From: an uncultured Acetobacteroides sp.
Lineage (GTDB): Bacteria > Bacteroidota > Bacteroidia > Bacteroidales > ZOR0009
NCBI RefSeq assembly: GCF_963678165.1
Contig: NZ_OY782755.1
Span: 868,001-932,000 of the forward strand
DNA: 64,000 bases
Direction of reading: 5' to 3'
Position numbers and translations under genes: made by a program. Positions 45,087 through 54,892 of the stretch are shown one piece after another; position 1 is the first letter of the stretch; each line of letters begins with the position of its first letter. The notes below the pieces were generated by a model, which saw only the letters and a list, made by a program, of their open reading frames with translations, was not told the DNA's origin and searched no databases.

Positions 45087-46361
45087 ATGAAGGATGTTTG
45101 TTGCTACTTTCAGGTCCACCAGCCATTCCGCCTAAAGCGTTTCCGTTTTTTTGATATCGGGAAGGGTGTAGGCTACTTTGACGATTCTGCCAACCGAAGC
45201 ATACTGAATAAGGTAGCCGAGAAGTGCTACCTGCCCGCCAACCGGGTGCTCCTGAAAGAGATTAAGCGGCATAAGGGCGCGTTTCGGGTTGCCTTTTCGA
45301 TATCGGGAACCGCCCTGGAGCAGCTCGAGCAGTACGCCCCAAGCGTGCTCGACTCCTTTCGGGAGCTTGTGCGTACCGGGTGCGTCGAGCTGCTGGCGGA
45401 AACCTACTACCATACGCTCTCCTCAGTTGTGGGCACTACCGATTTCGAAGATCAGGTAGGGCAGCACCGCCAGCGAATCGAGGCGCTTTTCGGCGTTTCG
45501 CCCACTGTCTTTCGCAACACCGAGCTCGTGTATTCCGACCTCATAGGCGCCCGAGTAGCCAAGATGGGGTTTCGGGCAATTCTCACCGAAGGGTACGAGC
45601 AGGTGCTGGGCGGGCGAAGCCCCCACGCCCTTTACCTGAATCCCACCGATCGTTCGCTGAAAATTCTGCTGCGCAGCTACAAGCTAAGCGACGATATTGC
45701 CTTCCGATTTTCCGATAGGGGATGGGACGGATGGCCGCTAACCGTCGAAAAGTACGTGAAGTGGCTTAAGGAGGCCGCGAAAGCCGATCAGGTGGTTAAC
45801 CTGTTTATGGACTACGAAACCTTTGGCGAGCACCAGTGGGCCTCCACCGGCATATTCAGTTTCCTGGAGCAGCTGCCAGGGGCCATCCTAAAAACCAAAA
45901 GCCTGAGGTTTGCCACCCCGTCGGAGGTGGCCGAGCGGGGAATCCCAGCCGGCGAGCTAAGCGTACCCTCCGTTCTTTCGTGGGCCGATGCCGAACGCGA
46001 CCTGTCGGCCTGGTTGGGCAACGGCATGCAGGACGATGCCTTCGAGAAGCTCTACTCCCTATCCGAAAAGGTAAACCAACTATCCGACGAGGCCATACGG
46101 AGCCAGTGGGGCAGGCTGCAATCCAGCGATCACTTCTACTACATGTGCGTCAAGCAGCACTCCGATGGCGAGGTGCACAGCTACTTTAACCACTACAACT
46201 CGCCCTTCGAAGCGTACATTACCTACATGAATGTGCTCAGCGATTTCGAAATGCGGGTCGATAGAGCCCTCGAAGAGCAGCGGCAAAGCCGAAAGGCGGT
46301 GGCGCCTGAAGCAACGAGCCCTGCCGCTCAGGCAAGCTCCCCAACATTCTATCTTGGATAA
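45087..46361 (+). CDS. Glycoside hydrolase family 57 protein (alpha-amylase-like)
   Basis: Acts on alpha-glucans such as glycogen or maltodextrin. GH57 motifs: CCYFQVHQPF (motif 1, H11), the nucleophile candidate E146 in RNTELVYSD, and MDYETFGEHQW (D242) as the acid/base motif. I start at ATG 45087 (MKDVCCYFQV), 424 residues. No signal peptide, so it is cytoplasmic. It is 18 bp upstream of the glycogen synthase/phosphorylase fusion and forms an operon with it: a small glycogen storage and turnover locus. Confidence 0.92.
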   Translation: MKDVCCYFQVHQPFRLKRFRFFDIGKGVGYFDDSANRSILNKVAEKCYLPANRVLLKEIKRHKGAFRVAFSISGTALEQLEQYAPSVLDSFRELVRTGCVELLAETYYHTLSSVVGTTDFEDQVGQHRQRIEALFGVSPTVFRNTELVYSDLIGARVAKMGFRAILTEGYEQVLGGRSPHALYLNPTDRSLKILLRSYKLSDDIAFRFSDRGWDGWPLTVEKYVKWLKEAAKADQVVNLFMDYETFGEHQWASTGIFSFLEQLPGAILKTKSLRFATPSEVAERGIPAGELSVPSVLSWADAERDLSAWLGNGMQDDAFEKLYSLSEKVNQLSDEAIRSQWGRLQSSDHFYYMCVKQHSDGEVHSYFNHYNSPFEAYITYMNVLSDFEMRVDRALEEQRQSRKAVAPEATSPAAQASSPTFYLG

Positions 46362-46379
46362 AACCTAGCACAATTCGAT

Positions 46380-49300
46380 ATGAGCATGGCTAACGAAATT
46401 GTACCTTCCTACCTGTTTGAAGTAACGTGGGAGGTATGCAACAAAATAGGAGGAATTCATACGGTTGTAGCAACCAAGGCCCTTCAGCTTTCCGAAATCT
46501 TACCCGATCGGCATATCTGTATTGGACCCGATATTTTTAAGGATATTGGGGGAACCTCCGAGTTTACAGAGGATAGGGAACTGCATAAGGATTGGCGAGA
46601 AAGACTCTACCACGAGGGACTACGCCTTCGGGTGGGGCGGTGGAACATCCCCGGCAACCCAATCGTATTTCTGGTCGATATGTCTTCCTACATCGAAAAG
46701 AAGGACGAGCTCTTTACGTGGTACTGGGAGCAGTATAACCTCGACTCGCTAACCGGGCAGTGGGACTATATCGAGCCCGCCATATTCGGATTTACCGTTG
46801 GGCGCGTCATCGAGAGCTTCTACCACTACATGCTCACCGGCGATAACAAGGTGGTGGCGCATTTCCACGAGTGGATGACCGGCACCGGGCTCCTATACCT
46901 AAAGGCACAGCTGCCTCAGGTGTCAACCGTCTTTACCACCCATGCAACGGTTCTGGGGCGTTGCCTGGCGGGCACCAGCATGGCCCTGTACGAGAACATG
47001 CTTAGCGTAAATCCCGATCTGGCCGCAAAGGATCATAACGTGCAGGCAAAGCACTCGCTCGAAAAAACTGCCGCAAACGAGGCCGAGATCTTTACAACCG
47101 TGAGCAGCATAACCGCCAAGGAATGCTCGCACTTCCTCAACAAGGGGGTGGATATCATCACTCCTAACGGGTTCGACCTCGCAATTGTTCCCGCTCGCGA
47201 GGAGCTAAAGCTGATGCGGATCGAGGCTCGCGTTGCCATGCTCGAAGTGGCCGAAGCGCTCCTGGCGCGTCCGGTATCCCCCAACAGCATGCTCGTGGGC
47301 ACATCTGGGCGGTACGAGTTTAAGAACAAGGGGCTCGACGTGCTCATCGAATCGCTTGGCCATCTAAATAAGAATGAAAATCTGAAGCGCGAGGTTTTGG
47401 CATTCCTGTTTATTCCTGCCAACCAGCATGGCCCCCGTAGAGATCTGGTTCGGAATCTCCATGATCGGGATCTTGCTGATGCTGCCGCCCTTCACGATTC
47501 CTACCTTACGCACTACCTGGTTGATGCCGATGTCGACCCAATAATGAAGAAGATTAAGCAGGCAGGCTTAACGAATAGGACGACCGACAAGGTAAAGGTG
47601 TTCTTTGTCCCCAGCTACCTGAATGGGAACGATGGCATCTTCAACCGAAGCTACTACGACCTGCTGGTTGGGCTTGATGTTAGCATCTTTGCCTCGTACT
47701 ACGAGCCGTGGGGCTATACTCCTCAGGAAAGCTTGGCCTTCTACGTACCAACCGTAACCACCACCCTTGCCGGTTTTGGAAATTGGATGGAGGTTCATGG
47801 CTTTACGAATAGCTCGCTCGAAGTTATCCCTCGAACAGACGGCAATACCGCAGAGGTTGTCGAAAGCATTAAGTCGACCATCCTCAACCTATCCGAGGTT
47901 GATGCTCACGGGTACGAGAAACTCCGTCAGGATGCCAATGCACTAGCTACCCAAACCCAGTGGCACTCATTTGTGAAGTACTACATGAAGGCTTACACTC
48001 AGGCCATCAATAAATCGTTCGGAAGAACCAACCGTCTTATTAGCATGGATAAAAGTGATCTGCTATCATTTATAGATAAGGCTCAAGAGCTGAGCAAGCC
48101 TCGCTGGAATAAAGTATACGTACAGAAGAATATTCCAGAAAAGATCAAGCCGCTCGAGGAGATATCGCGGAACTACTGGTGGTCGTGGAATTCCGAAGCG
48201 CTGGAGCTATTCGAGATGATCGATCCCGAGCTTTGGCTGGCGTGCAGCAAAAATCCTGTCGACTTTCTTAACCAGCTCAGCTTCCTTCGGTATCGCTCGC
48301 TCGAGACAGACAGTGGCTTCCTAAAGCGGCTCGGTGAGGTGTACGCACATTTCAGAGCCTATATGGATAAGAAGGTTGAGGGGAACTACAAGGTTGGCTA
48401 CTTTAGTATGGAGTATGGCATCGATCGTTCGCTTAAGATCTACTCCGGAGGTTTGGGCGTACTGGCCGGCGACTACCTCAAGGAGGCTAGCGATCAAAAT
48501 GCGGGCATTGTTGCCGTAGGCTTGCTCTACCGCAACGGTTACTTCTCTCAGCAGCTATCGTCATCTGGTCAGCAGATATCGTTGATCGATTTTCAGGATT
48601 ACTCCAAGCTTGCCATAGCGCAGGTAAAGGATAGCGAGGGCGATCCGCTCACCATTTCGCTGCCGCTGCCTGGTCGTCGGCTTTTTGCTCGGGTTTGGAG
48701 GGTCGATGTTGGCCGTACGGAGCTCTACCTGCTCGATGCCGACTACGAGGCAAACCTGCCAGAAGACAGAACAATTACCTACCAGCTTTACGGTGGCGAT
48801 TGGGAGAATCGGCTGAAGCAAGAAATCCTGCTTGGCGTTGGAGGCATTAGAGCGCTTAAGCGGATGGGCATAAAGCCGGATATCTACCACTGCAACGAAG
48901 GGCATGCCGCATTTATCGGGTTAGAGCGTATGGTAACGCTGATTGAAGACGAGGAACTGTCTTATGCGGAGGCAATAGAAGTGGTTCGTTCATCGTCGTT
49001 ATTTACCACGCACACGCCAGTTCCTGCTGGCCACGATGCTTTCCCCGAAGAGATGCTGGCTCCATACCTAGGCTTTTTACCTGCGAGGCTGAAGATTTCG
49101 TGGGAACAGCTGCTTCGTCTTGGCGATCTGAAGCCGAATAGCCCAATGGACAAGTTCTCAATGAGCATGCTTGCGGCTAACCTGTCGCAGGAAATTAACG
49201 GCGTAAGCATGCTGCACGGCGATGTTAGCCGGCATATCTTTAAGAAACTCTACAACGGCTATATGTCTTCGGAACTGAACATAGGCTACGTTACCAATGG

Positions 49301-50630
49301 GGTTCACTATCCAACTTGGGCGTCGAAAGAAATCGTTCAACTCATCGAAAATGAGGAGGTGCCCAATGCCGCTGTGGCAATAGGACGACCAGAGTGGAAG
49401 GACAGGATAGATAGCATCGACGATAAGATGCTTTGGGAAACGAAGAATGTCTTGCGCGCTAAACTTATCAATGTCGTTCGGGAACGTCTCTTAAATCCAA
49501 CGTATTCGTCGTACGAAAACCCCAAGCAAACGCTTCGCATACAGGAAATGCTGCGCGATGATGTACTAACCATCGGCTTTGCCCGCCGTTTTGCCACCTA
49601 CAAGCGGGCTGCGTTGCTGTTTAGGGATTTGAACCGTATCAGTAAGATCCTGAATAATCCAAAGCATCCGGTACAGCTGCTGTTTGCCGGTAAGGCGCAT
49701 CCAAACGATGGCCCAGGACAGGATTTAATTAAGTATATCGTTGAACTATCCAAGCGTCACGAATTTGAGGGTAAGGTAATCTTCCTTCAGAATTACGACA
49801 TGGAGCTTGCCCGTAGCATGGTTCAAGGCGTAGACGTTTGGCTGAACAACCCCGCGCGCCCGATGGAGGCATCAGGAACCAGCGGGCAAAAGGCCGTAAT
49901 GAACGGAACACTTCATTTTAGCGTGCTCGATGGCTGGTGGGTCGAAGGGTACGAGAAAGATGCCGGATGGGCTTTGCCCCAGAAGCAGTACTACATGAGT
50001 GATGAGTATCAAGATCAGTTTGATGCCGAAACCATTTATTCGATTATTGAGGATGAGATTGTGCCTGCATACTACGAAATGAGCAAGGATGACGTTCCTC
50101 ATACCTGGGTGGGGTATGTAAAGAACTCGCTAAAGTATGTTGCCCCTCAGTTTACCACCAAGCGTATGCTCTTCGACTACCAGAAGAAGTACTACAAGCA
50201 GCTTACAAAGCGCTCGAAAGAAGTTGCCTTAAACGATTACGATTTGGCTCGAGAATATGCCGAGTGGAAGCGGAAGGTGCTTCGGAACTGGTCGAATATT
50301 GGGCTTGTTTACGTGTCGCAGTTCCAAAAAGACAACGAGGAGATTGTCCTTGGTAAGAAGTATAATGGTTTTGTAAAACTCGACTTAAAGGAGCTATCTA
50401 CCGACGATGTGGGGGTTGAGATGGTCGTTGCCAAACCTCTTGCCGGAGACGAGGTGGAGGTGATCCTTAAAAAAGAGTACGATCTTGTTGAAACAGATGG
50501 AACGGTTGCCACCTATAAGGCAGATCTAATTCCTATTAATCCTGGCATGTACGAGGTCGGTATTCGGGTATTTGCAAAATGTAAGTATATGCCCAATAGG
50601 CAGGATTTTTGTTTGGTGAGATGGTTGTAA
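46380..50630 (+). CDS. glgP: GT3-type glycogen synthase fused to alpha-glucan phosphorylase
   Basis: 1416 residues with two enzymes in one chain. Residues 1 to about 550 are a glycogen synthase of the GT3 (eukaryote-like) type: FEVTWEVCNKIGGIHTVV, HFHEWMTGTGLLYLKAQLP, TVFTTHATVLGRCLAG, and FASYYEPWGYTPQES. From about 590 (SRNYWWSWNSEALELFEMIDPELW, the DUF3417-like domain) it is an alpha-glucan phosphorylase of the GT35 group: CNEGHAAFIGLERM, the PLP site SGTSGQKAVMNG with K1171, and HFSVLDGWWVEGY. The order synthase then phosphorylase in one polypeptide couples chain building and breakdown. Same operon as the GH57 gene. Confidence 0.93.
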   Translation: MSMANEIVPSYLFEVTWEVCNKIGGIHTVVATKALQLSEILPDRHICIGPDIFKDIGGTSEFTEDRELHKDWRERLYHEGLRLRVGRWNIPGNPIVFLVDMSSYIEKKDELFTWYWEQYNLDSLTGQWDYIEPAIFGFTVGRVIESFYHYMLTGDNKVVAHFHEWMTGTGLLYLKAQLPQVSTVFTTHATVLGRCLAGTSMALYENMLSVNPDLAAKDHNVQAKHSLEKTAANEAEIFTTVSSITAKECSHFLNKGVDIITPNGFDLAIVPAREELKLMRIEARVAMLEVAEALLARPVSPNSMLVGTSGRYEFKNKGLDVLIESLGHLNKNENLKREVLAFLFIPANQHGPRRDLVRNLHDRDLADAAALHDSYLTHYLVDADVDPIMKKIKQAGLTNRTTDKVKVFFVPSYLNGNDGIFNRSYYDLLVGLDVSIFASYYEPWGYTPQESLAFYVPTVTTTLAGFGNWMEVHGFTNSSLEVIPRTDGNTAEVVESIKSTILNLSEVDAHGYEKLRQDANALATQTQWHSFVKYYMKAYTQAINKSFGRTNRLISMDKSDLLSFIDKAQELSKPRWNKVYVQKNIPEKIKPLEEISRNYWWSWNSEALELFEMIDPELWLACSKNPVDFLNQLSFLRYRSLETDSGFLKRLGEVYAHFRAYMDKKVEGNYKVGYFSMEYGIDRSLKIYSGGLGVLAGDYLKEASDQNAGIVAVGLLYRNGYFSQQLSSSGQQISLIDFQDYSKLAIAQVKDSEGDPLTISLPLPGRRLFARVWRVDVGRTELYLLDADYEANLPEDRTITYQLYGGDWENRLKQEILLGVGGIRALKRMGIKPDIYHCNEGHAAFIGLERMVTLIEDEELSYAEAIEVVRSSSLFTTHTPVPAGHDAFPEEMLAPYLGFLPARLKISWEQLLRLGDLKPNSPMDKFSMSMLAANLSQEINGVSMLHGDVSRHIFKKLYNGYMSSELNIGYVTNGVHYPTWASKEIVQLIENEEVPNAAVAIGRPEWKDRIDSIDDKMLWETKNVLRAKLINVVRERLLNPTYSSYENPKQTLRIQEMLRDDVLTIGFARRFATYKRAALLFRDLNRISKILNNPKHPVQLLFAGKAHPNDGPGQDLIKYIVELSKRHEFEGKVIFLQNYDMELARSMVQGVDVWLNNPARPMEASGTSGQKAVMNGTLHFSVLDGWWVEGYEKDAGWALPQKQYYMSDEYQDQFDAETIYSIIEDEIVPAYYEMSKDDVPHTWVGYVKNSLKYVAPQFTTKRMLFDYQKKYYKQLTKRSKEVALNDYDLAREYAEWKRKVLRNWSNIGLVYVSQFQKDNEEIVLGKKYNGFVKLDLKELSTDDVGVEMVVAKPLAGDEVEVILKKEYDLVETDGTVATYKADLIPINPGMYEVGIRVFAKCKYMPNRQDFCLVRWL

Positions 50631-50632
50631 AC

Positions 50633-50664
50633 GTAAGAAAGGAGGCTGCGGCCTCCTTTCTTAC
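50633..50664. terminator. Bidirectional terminator after the synthase/phosphorylase gene
   Basis: A 14-bp perfect stem, GTAAGAAAGGAGGC / GCCTCCTTTCTTAC, with a 4-nt loop. It lies between two convergent genes. Confidence 0.86.
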
Positions 50665-50685
50665 TGTATAATCGTTATGAAAGAA

Positions 50686-51303
50686 TTATTTTTTCTTCTT
50701 CATCTTTTCAACTTCGTCTTTCATATCCTGACCGTTAGGTAGGGGCGAAGTGCCATACACTTCAGCTTCTAGGTAGTACTTGGGTATTTCACCATATCCA
50801 CCTAGTTCTTTCCTGTTTTTTACCAGGAGGTACATGCCACCATTGTTGGCAGCTTTCTTTTTGGCCATAACCTCTGCGCTATTTTTTGCGCTGGTTGCTG
50901 AGGTTACGCTTGATGCCGATTTTCCAATAATTACAGCTCGAAGATGCATACCGTCAACATCAGTAGGGTTGTCGGTGATGATAATGGAGCGCCAGTCGGT
51001 AGCGGCAATATTGATGAATACAGGCTTGTTGTACTGCTCTACTTTCCCCGAAGCGTAAACGATTCGTTGTACAACTTTCCTTTCTATCGTCTTTTCCTTG
51101 TTTGAAGAATCAGGATGGGTGTAAAAAATTTTGGTAGACGAGACGCTTGTAACGCTTGCCGTTAGTGTGTCGCGGGTAAGCGTGAAAATGGTGTCTTTAG
51201 CCACTTTTGTTTGGAGCGTTGTTCCTTGTGCTAGTCCGTTACTGGCGTACATGCTTGCTAAGAAGCAAATAAGATATCCCAAGTTTCTTGTCATACTTAA
51301 CAT
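50686..51303 (-). CDS. Secreted protein of unknown function
   Basis: 205 residues with an N-terminal signal peptide (NLGYLICFLASMYASNGLAQG). The mature part starts TTLQTKVAKDTIFTLTRDTL, with VTSVSSTKIFYTH and a central VRRIVYASGKVEQYN-like stretch, and ends in a lysine-rich tail (DEVEKMKKKK). It is preceded by ATG at 51303 and 51294 (MTRNLGY); either is possible. No family recognised. Convergent with the glycogen operon; divergent from plsC. Confidence 0.65.
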   Translation of the reverse strand: MLSMTRNLGYLICFLASMYASNGLAQGTTLQTKVAKDTIFTLTRDTLTASVTSVSSTKIFYTHPDSSNKEKTIERKVVQRIVYASGKVEQYNKPVFINIAATDWRSIIITDNPTDVDGMHLRAVIIGKSASSVTSATSAKNSAEVMAKKKAANNGGMYLLVKNRKELGGYGEIPKYYLEAEVYGTSPLPNGQDMKDEVEKMKKKK

Positions 51304-51609
51304 TTTACTCGCAGCTTACGAGGACTGTAGGCCATCGTAAAGGGTTATACTTCTATAAAATAAGTTGGTTTTTGTCGTTCCAAAAGTAATAATATTTGGC
51401 AACATACATATTCGCTGGTTGCAGCTGTGTTAATGGATGGGGCTGACGCGTTGTAAACTCGTTGTCTTTTCTTGTTATAATGCACTTCCTGTTGTTTTCT
51501 AGGTTGGTTACTTTTGCGATATTTAGCAAAAAGGTTTTTGCCACCTTAGTTATTCCGAAAAATGATGTAAAATTGCAGCGGGAAATGGCTATTCATTTAA
51601 GCATTTAAA
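51304..51609. other. Divergent promoter region between the secreted-protein gene and plsC
   Basis: 306 bp, no gene. It contains a TACTTTTG element at 51509-51516 that could serve plsC (about 100 bp before its start), and AT-rich sequence near 51340-51420. I see no repeat or RNA gene. Confidence 0.45.
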
Positions 51610-52359
51610 ATGAAGAAGGTTCTGGTTTCGGTTTACTTAGTATTATATGTAGCGTTATCCTGCGCGTTTTTTGTACCTGTAATTCCATTGTGGCTTATTT
51701 GTTTGCTCCTTGATAAGGAGATCCGCTGGTTAAATTTCTACCGTTTTTGGTGGGGGCGGATGTACTTTTACGTTAACCCAGGGTGGACAGTAAAGTCTGA
51801 AGGAATGGAAAACATCGATACAAGTAAGCCCTACATCATTATCTCTAACCACCAGTCTGCTCTTGACATTCCCTTTTCTGCCTTCATTCGTACGCAGTTT
51901 AATTGGGTGTCGAAGTTCGAGGTGCTTTACGTTCCCATTATTGGATGGCTGATGTGGTTATGCCGCGATATTCCAATTAAGCGAGGCCAGTCGAGAAGTG
52001 CGCGTATGATGATTCATCAGGTTGCCAGTAAGGTGGCGCATCGCAGGTCGGTGCTCCTCTATCCCGAAGGCACTCGCTCGCGTGATGGGCAGGTGAAGCA
52101 CTTTAAGGAAGGAGCCTTTGTAGTGGCTAAGGCAAATAAGATAGGTATTCTTCCTGTTGTAATAGAGGGAACCTTTGATGCTATGCCTCGTGGTCAGTTT
52201 GGGTTTAGGCTAAGGCAGAATTTTAAGATGAAGGTTTTGCCAGAGTTTACCTACCAGCAAATGGAGAACTTGTCACCCCGTCAGGTTGCCCAGCAGCTCG
52301 AAGATATTATTCGTAAGGAGCATATGCTCCTTGCTCCAGATAAGTATAGCAAGTCGTAA
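51610..52359 (+). CDS. plsC: 1-acyl-sn-glycerol-3-phosphate acyltransferase
   Basis: Second acylation of phosphatidate synthesis, at the membrane. An N-terminal hydrophobic segment (YLVLYVALSCAFFVPVIPLWL) is followed by the acyltransferase motifs IISNHQSALDIPF (NHxxxxD), the RGQSRSARM region, LYPEGTRSRDG and ILPVVIEGT. 249 residues is normal. Followed 28 bp later by a small DUF1904 gene, which may share its transcript. Confidence 0.93.
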   Translation: MKKVLVSVYLVLYVALSCAFFVPVIPLWLICLLLDKEIRWLNFYRFWWGRMYFYVNPGWTVKSEGMENIDTSKPYIIISNHQSALDIPFSAFIRTQFNWVSKFEVLYVPIIGWLMWLCRDIPIKRGQSRSARMMIHQVASKVAHRRSVLLYPEGTRSRDGQVKHFKEGAFVVAKANKIGILPVVIEGTFDAMPRGQFGFRLRQNFKMKVLPEFTYQQMENLSPRQVAQQLEDIIRKEHMLLAPDKYSKS

Positions 52360-52387
52360 CACTTTTATCGCTAAATAAATCCTTTCT

Positions 52388-52714
52388 ATGCCTTTGCTCA
52401 GATTTAAATCGGTAGACCAGCAGAAGCTAATCAAGATCAGTACCGAGTTAATTGATGATCTTGTAGAAATTGTTGGTTCGCCCCGCGACTACTTCAGCCT
52501 TGAGCACATCGATGCTGCCTTTATTGTGGATGGTGTCGTTGTAAAGACAAATCCACTTGTTGAGGTGGCCTGGTTTGCCCGCACCCAAGAGGTGCAGGAT
52601 AAGGTGGCTCAGTGTATTACCAAGCACCTGATAAAGGTCGGATACCTATCGGTAGATGTTTATTTCGTGAAGCTAAAGCGTGAACGCTACTACGAGAACG
52701 GAGAACATTTTTAA
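52388..52714 (+). CDS. DUF1904 family protein
   Basis: 108 residues without signal or membrane segment. The pattern MPLLRFKSVDQQKLIKIS to FSLEHIDAAFIVDG and VAWFARTQEVQDKVAQCIT matches my memory of DUF1904, a tautomerase-like family of unknown role. The methionine-proline start fits a tautomerase-like active site (P2), though activity is unproven. Sits between plsC and parE. Confidence 0.75.
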   Translation: MPLLRFKSVDQQKLIKISTELIDDLVEIVGSPRDYFSLEHIDAAFIVDGVVVKTNPLVEVAWFARTQEVQDKVAQCITKHLIKVGYLSVDVYFVKLKRERYYENGEHF

Positions 52715-52883
52715 CTGTTGCGACAACTCATTAAGGGCTTGCCATATTATCGCTAGCGGTGATGAGGCAGGCCTTTTGCGCCTTTGCTACTTAGCATAAC
52801 CAAACGGTTATGGCTGTTGTGATTAAGGCGGATGGTTAATAATTTGTTGATAATTTGTAGAAACGAGCATTTCGATTTTCTTA

Positions 52884-52891
52884 TATCTTTG
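52884..52891 (+). promoter_or_regulatory. -7 promoter element of parE
   Basis: TATCTTTG, 24 bp before the parE start codon. It matches TAnnTTTG. A TTTG lies at 52854-52857 but its spacing of 26 bp is longer than usual. Confidence 0.55.
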
Positions 52892-52915
52892 CATTAAGCA
52901 ACCTATATAGCCAAT

Positions 52916-54856
52916 ATGACTGCAATCTATTCTGAAGATAGTATTCAAACACTCGACTGGAAAGAGCACATTCGTCGACGTCCAGGTATGTACATCGGTA
53001 AGCTGGGTGATGGTTCATCGCCCGATGATGGCATATACATCCTGCTAAAGGAGGTTCTTGACAACTCGATTGACGAGTTTGCCATGGGCTTTGGTAAACG
53101 AATTTCCATTAAAATAGAGGATAAGACGGTTACCGTTCGCGACTACGGTCGTGGTATTCCGCTCGGGAAGTTGGCCGATGTGGCTTCGAAGATGAATACC
53201 GGTGCGAAGTACGACTCGAAGGCTTTCGTTAAGTCGGTAGGTCTAAACGGTGTCGGTATTAAGGCGGTTAATGCGCTCTCTATCGACTTTAGGATTCAGG
53301 CTTTCCGAGAGGGGCAGTGTCGCGAAATTCTCTTTTCGAAAGGAGAAATAGTAAGCGACAGCGGCGTGGTTGCCGATGAACAGGGTCGATCGAACGGTAC
53401 GCAGGTGAGCTACCTAGCCGATGAATCGGTATTTGGGAAGTACTCCTTTAATCTCGACTTTGTTGAGTCTATGATAAAGAACTACATCTACCTGAATACC
53501 GGACTTACATTAGAGTTGAATGGGACACCTTACGTTTCTAAGAACGGATTGCTCGATTTGCTCAACGATAACATTTCGGATGAGCCTTTGTATGCACCAA
53601 TTCACCTAAAGGGCGAAGACCTTGAGTTGGCGATTACCCACGGTACATCGTATGGCGAGGATTACTACACCTTCGTAAACGGTCAGAATACTACGCAAGG
53701 TGGAACGCACCTGATTGCCTTTAAGGAGGCGTACGTTAAAACCATCCGCGAGTTCTACAAAAAGGATTTTGATGCGGCCGATATTCGTAACTCGCTTGTA
53801 GCGGCCATCAGCATTAGGGTAATTGAGCCCGTGTTCGAGTCGCAAACTAAGACGAAGTTGGGCTCTAAGGATATTGGACCTAATGGACCATCGGTGCGCA
53901 ACTTTATTGTTGACTTTGTTAAGGAGAGGTTGGATAACTACCTTCATAAGAATCCCGAAGCTGCCGATGCGCTGCAAAAGAAGATTCTTGAATCGGAAAA
54001 GGACCGTAAGGCTATTTCGGGTATTCAGAAGCTGGCTAAGGAGCGCGCCAAAAAGGCCAACCTTCACAACCGCAAGTTGCGCGACTGCCGCCTTCATAAT
54101 GGCGATAAGGATCCACGCTCGGAGAACAGCACCCTATTTATTACCGAGGGTGATTCGGCGAGCGGTTCCATCACCAAAAGTCGTGATGTTAATACCCAAG
54201 CGGTGTTCAGCCTTAGGGGTAAACCGCTCAACTCGTATGGGCTTACCAAAAAGATTGTGTACGAGAACGAAGAGTTTAACCTGCTTCAGGCGGCGCTGAA
54301 TATAGAGGAGGATGTTGATAACGTTCGCTACAATAGGGTGGTGGTGGCAACCGATGCCGATGTCGATGGTATGCACATCCGCCTGCTGCTTATTACCTTC
54401 TTTCTGCAGTTTTTCCCCGACCTAATCCGCCGCGGGCATCTCTTTATCCTTCAAACGCCACTCTTCCGCGTGCGCAACAAGAAGCAAACCTTCTACTGCT
54501 ACAGCGAGGAGGAGCGCCTTTCTGCAATAGAAAAGGTTGGGGCTAATCCCGAGATCACCCGATTTAAAGGTCTTGGTGAGATTTCGCCCGACGAGTTCCG
54601 CAACTTCATCGGCGAGGATATCCGTCTCGACCCTGTTCGCCTTACCAAGGAAGACTCCGTGCACGACCTACTGCAGTTCTACATGGGCAAGAATACCCCC
54701 GAGCGTCAGGAGTTCATCATCGGAAACCTCCGATTTGAAGAGGATGTTGTTGAGGATATCGAGAAGATGGAGCACTTGGGTGAGGTGCTTGAGGAAATCG
54801 AGCTGCTTGCCGACAGCATTGACGAGATTAAGGCGCGCGAGGGCGTGCTCGAATAG
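52916..54856 (+). CDS. parE: DNA topoisomerase IV subunit B
   Basis: ATPase subunit of a type IIA topoisomerase. GHKL domain: [25 protein letters not shown] and [19 protein letters not shown] domain: [27 protein letters not shown] and [14 protein letters not shown]. The C-terminal part is short, so 646 residues in all, like Bacteroidota ParE rather than longer GyrB. It is followed by parC after 36 bp, in an operon. Assignment as ParE rather than GyrB relies on its pairing with a ParC-like partner and on length. Confidence 0.88.
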   Translation: MTAIYSEDSIQTLDWKEHIRRRPGMYIGKLGDGSSPDDGIYILLKEVLDNSIDEFAMGFGKRISIKIEDKTVTVRDYGRGIPLGKLADVASKMNTGAKYDSKAFVKSVGLNGVGIKAVNALSIDFRIQAFREGQCREILFSKGEIVSDSGVVADEQGRSNGTQVSYLADESVFGKYSFNLDFVESMIKNYIYLNTGLTLELNGTPYVSKNGLLDLLNDNISDEPLYAPIHLKGEDLELAITHGTSYGEDYYTFVNGQNTTQGGTHLIAFKEAYVKTIREFYKKDFDAADIRNSLVAAISIRVIEPVFESQTKTKLGSKDIGPNGPSVRNFIVDFVKERLDNYLHKNPEAADALQKKILESEKDRKAISGIQKLAKERAKKANLHNRKLRDCRLHNGDKDPRSENSTLFITEGDSASGSITKSRDVNTQAVFSLRGKPLNSYGLTKKIVYENEEFNLLQAALNIEEDVDNVRYNRVVVATDADVDGMHIRLLLITFFLQFFPDLIRRGHLFILQTPLFRVRNKKQTFYCYSEEERLSAIEKVGANPEITRFKGLGEISPDEFRNFIGEDIRLDPVRLTKEDSVHDLLQFYMGKNTPERQEFIIGNLRFEEDVVEDIEKMEHLGEVLEEIELLADSIDEIKAREGVLE

Positions 54857-54892
54857 CAAATAGGTAGAAACTATCAAAGATTAGCTGAACAA

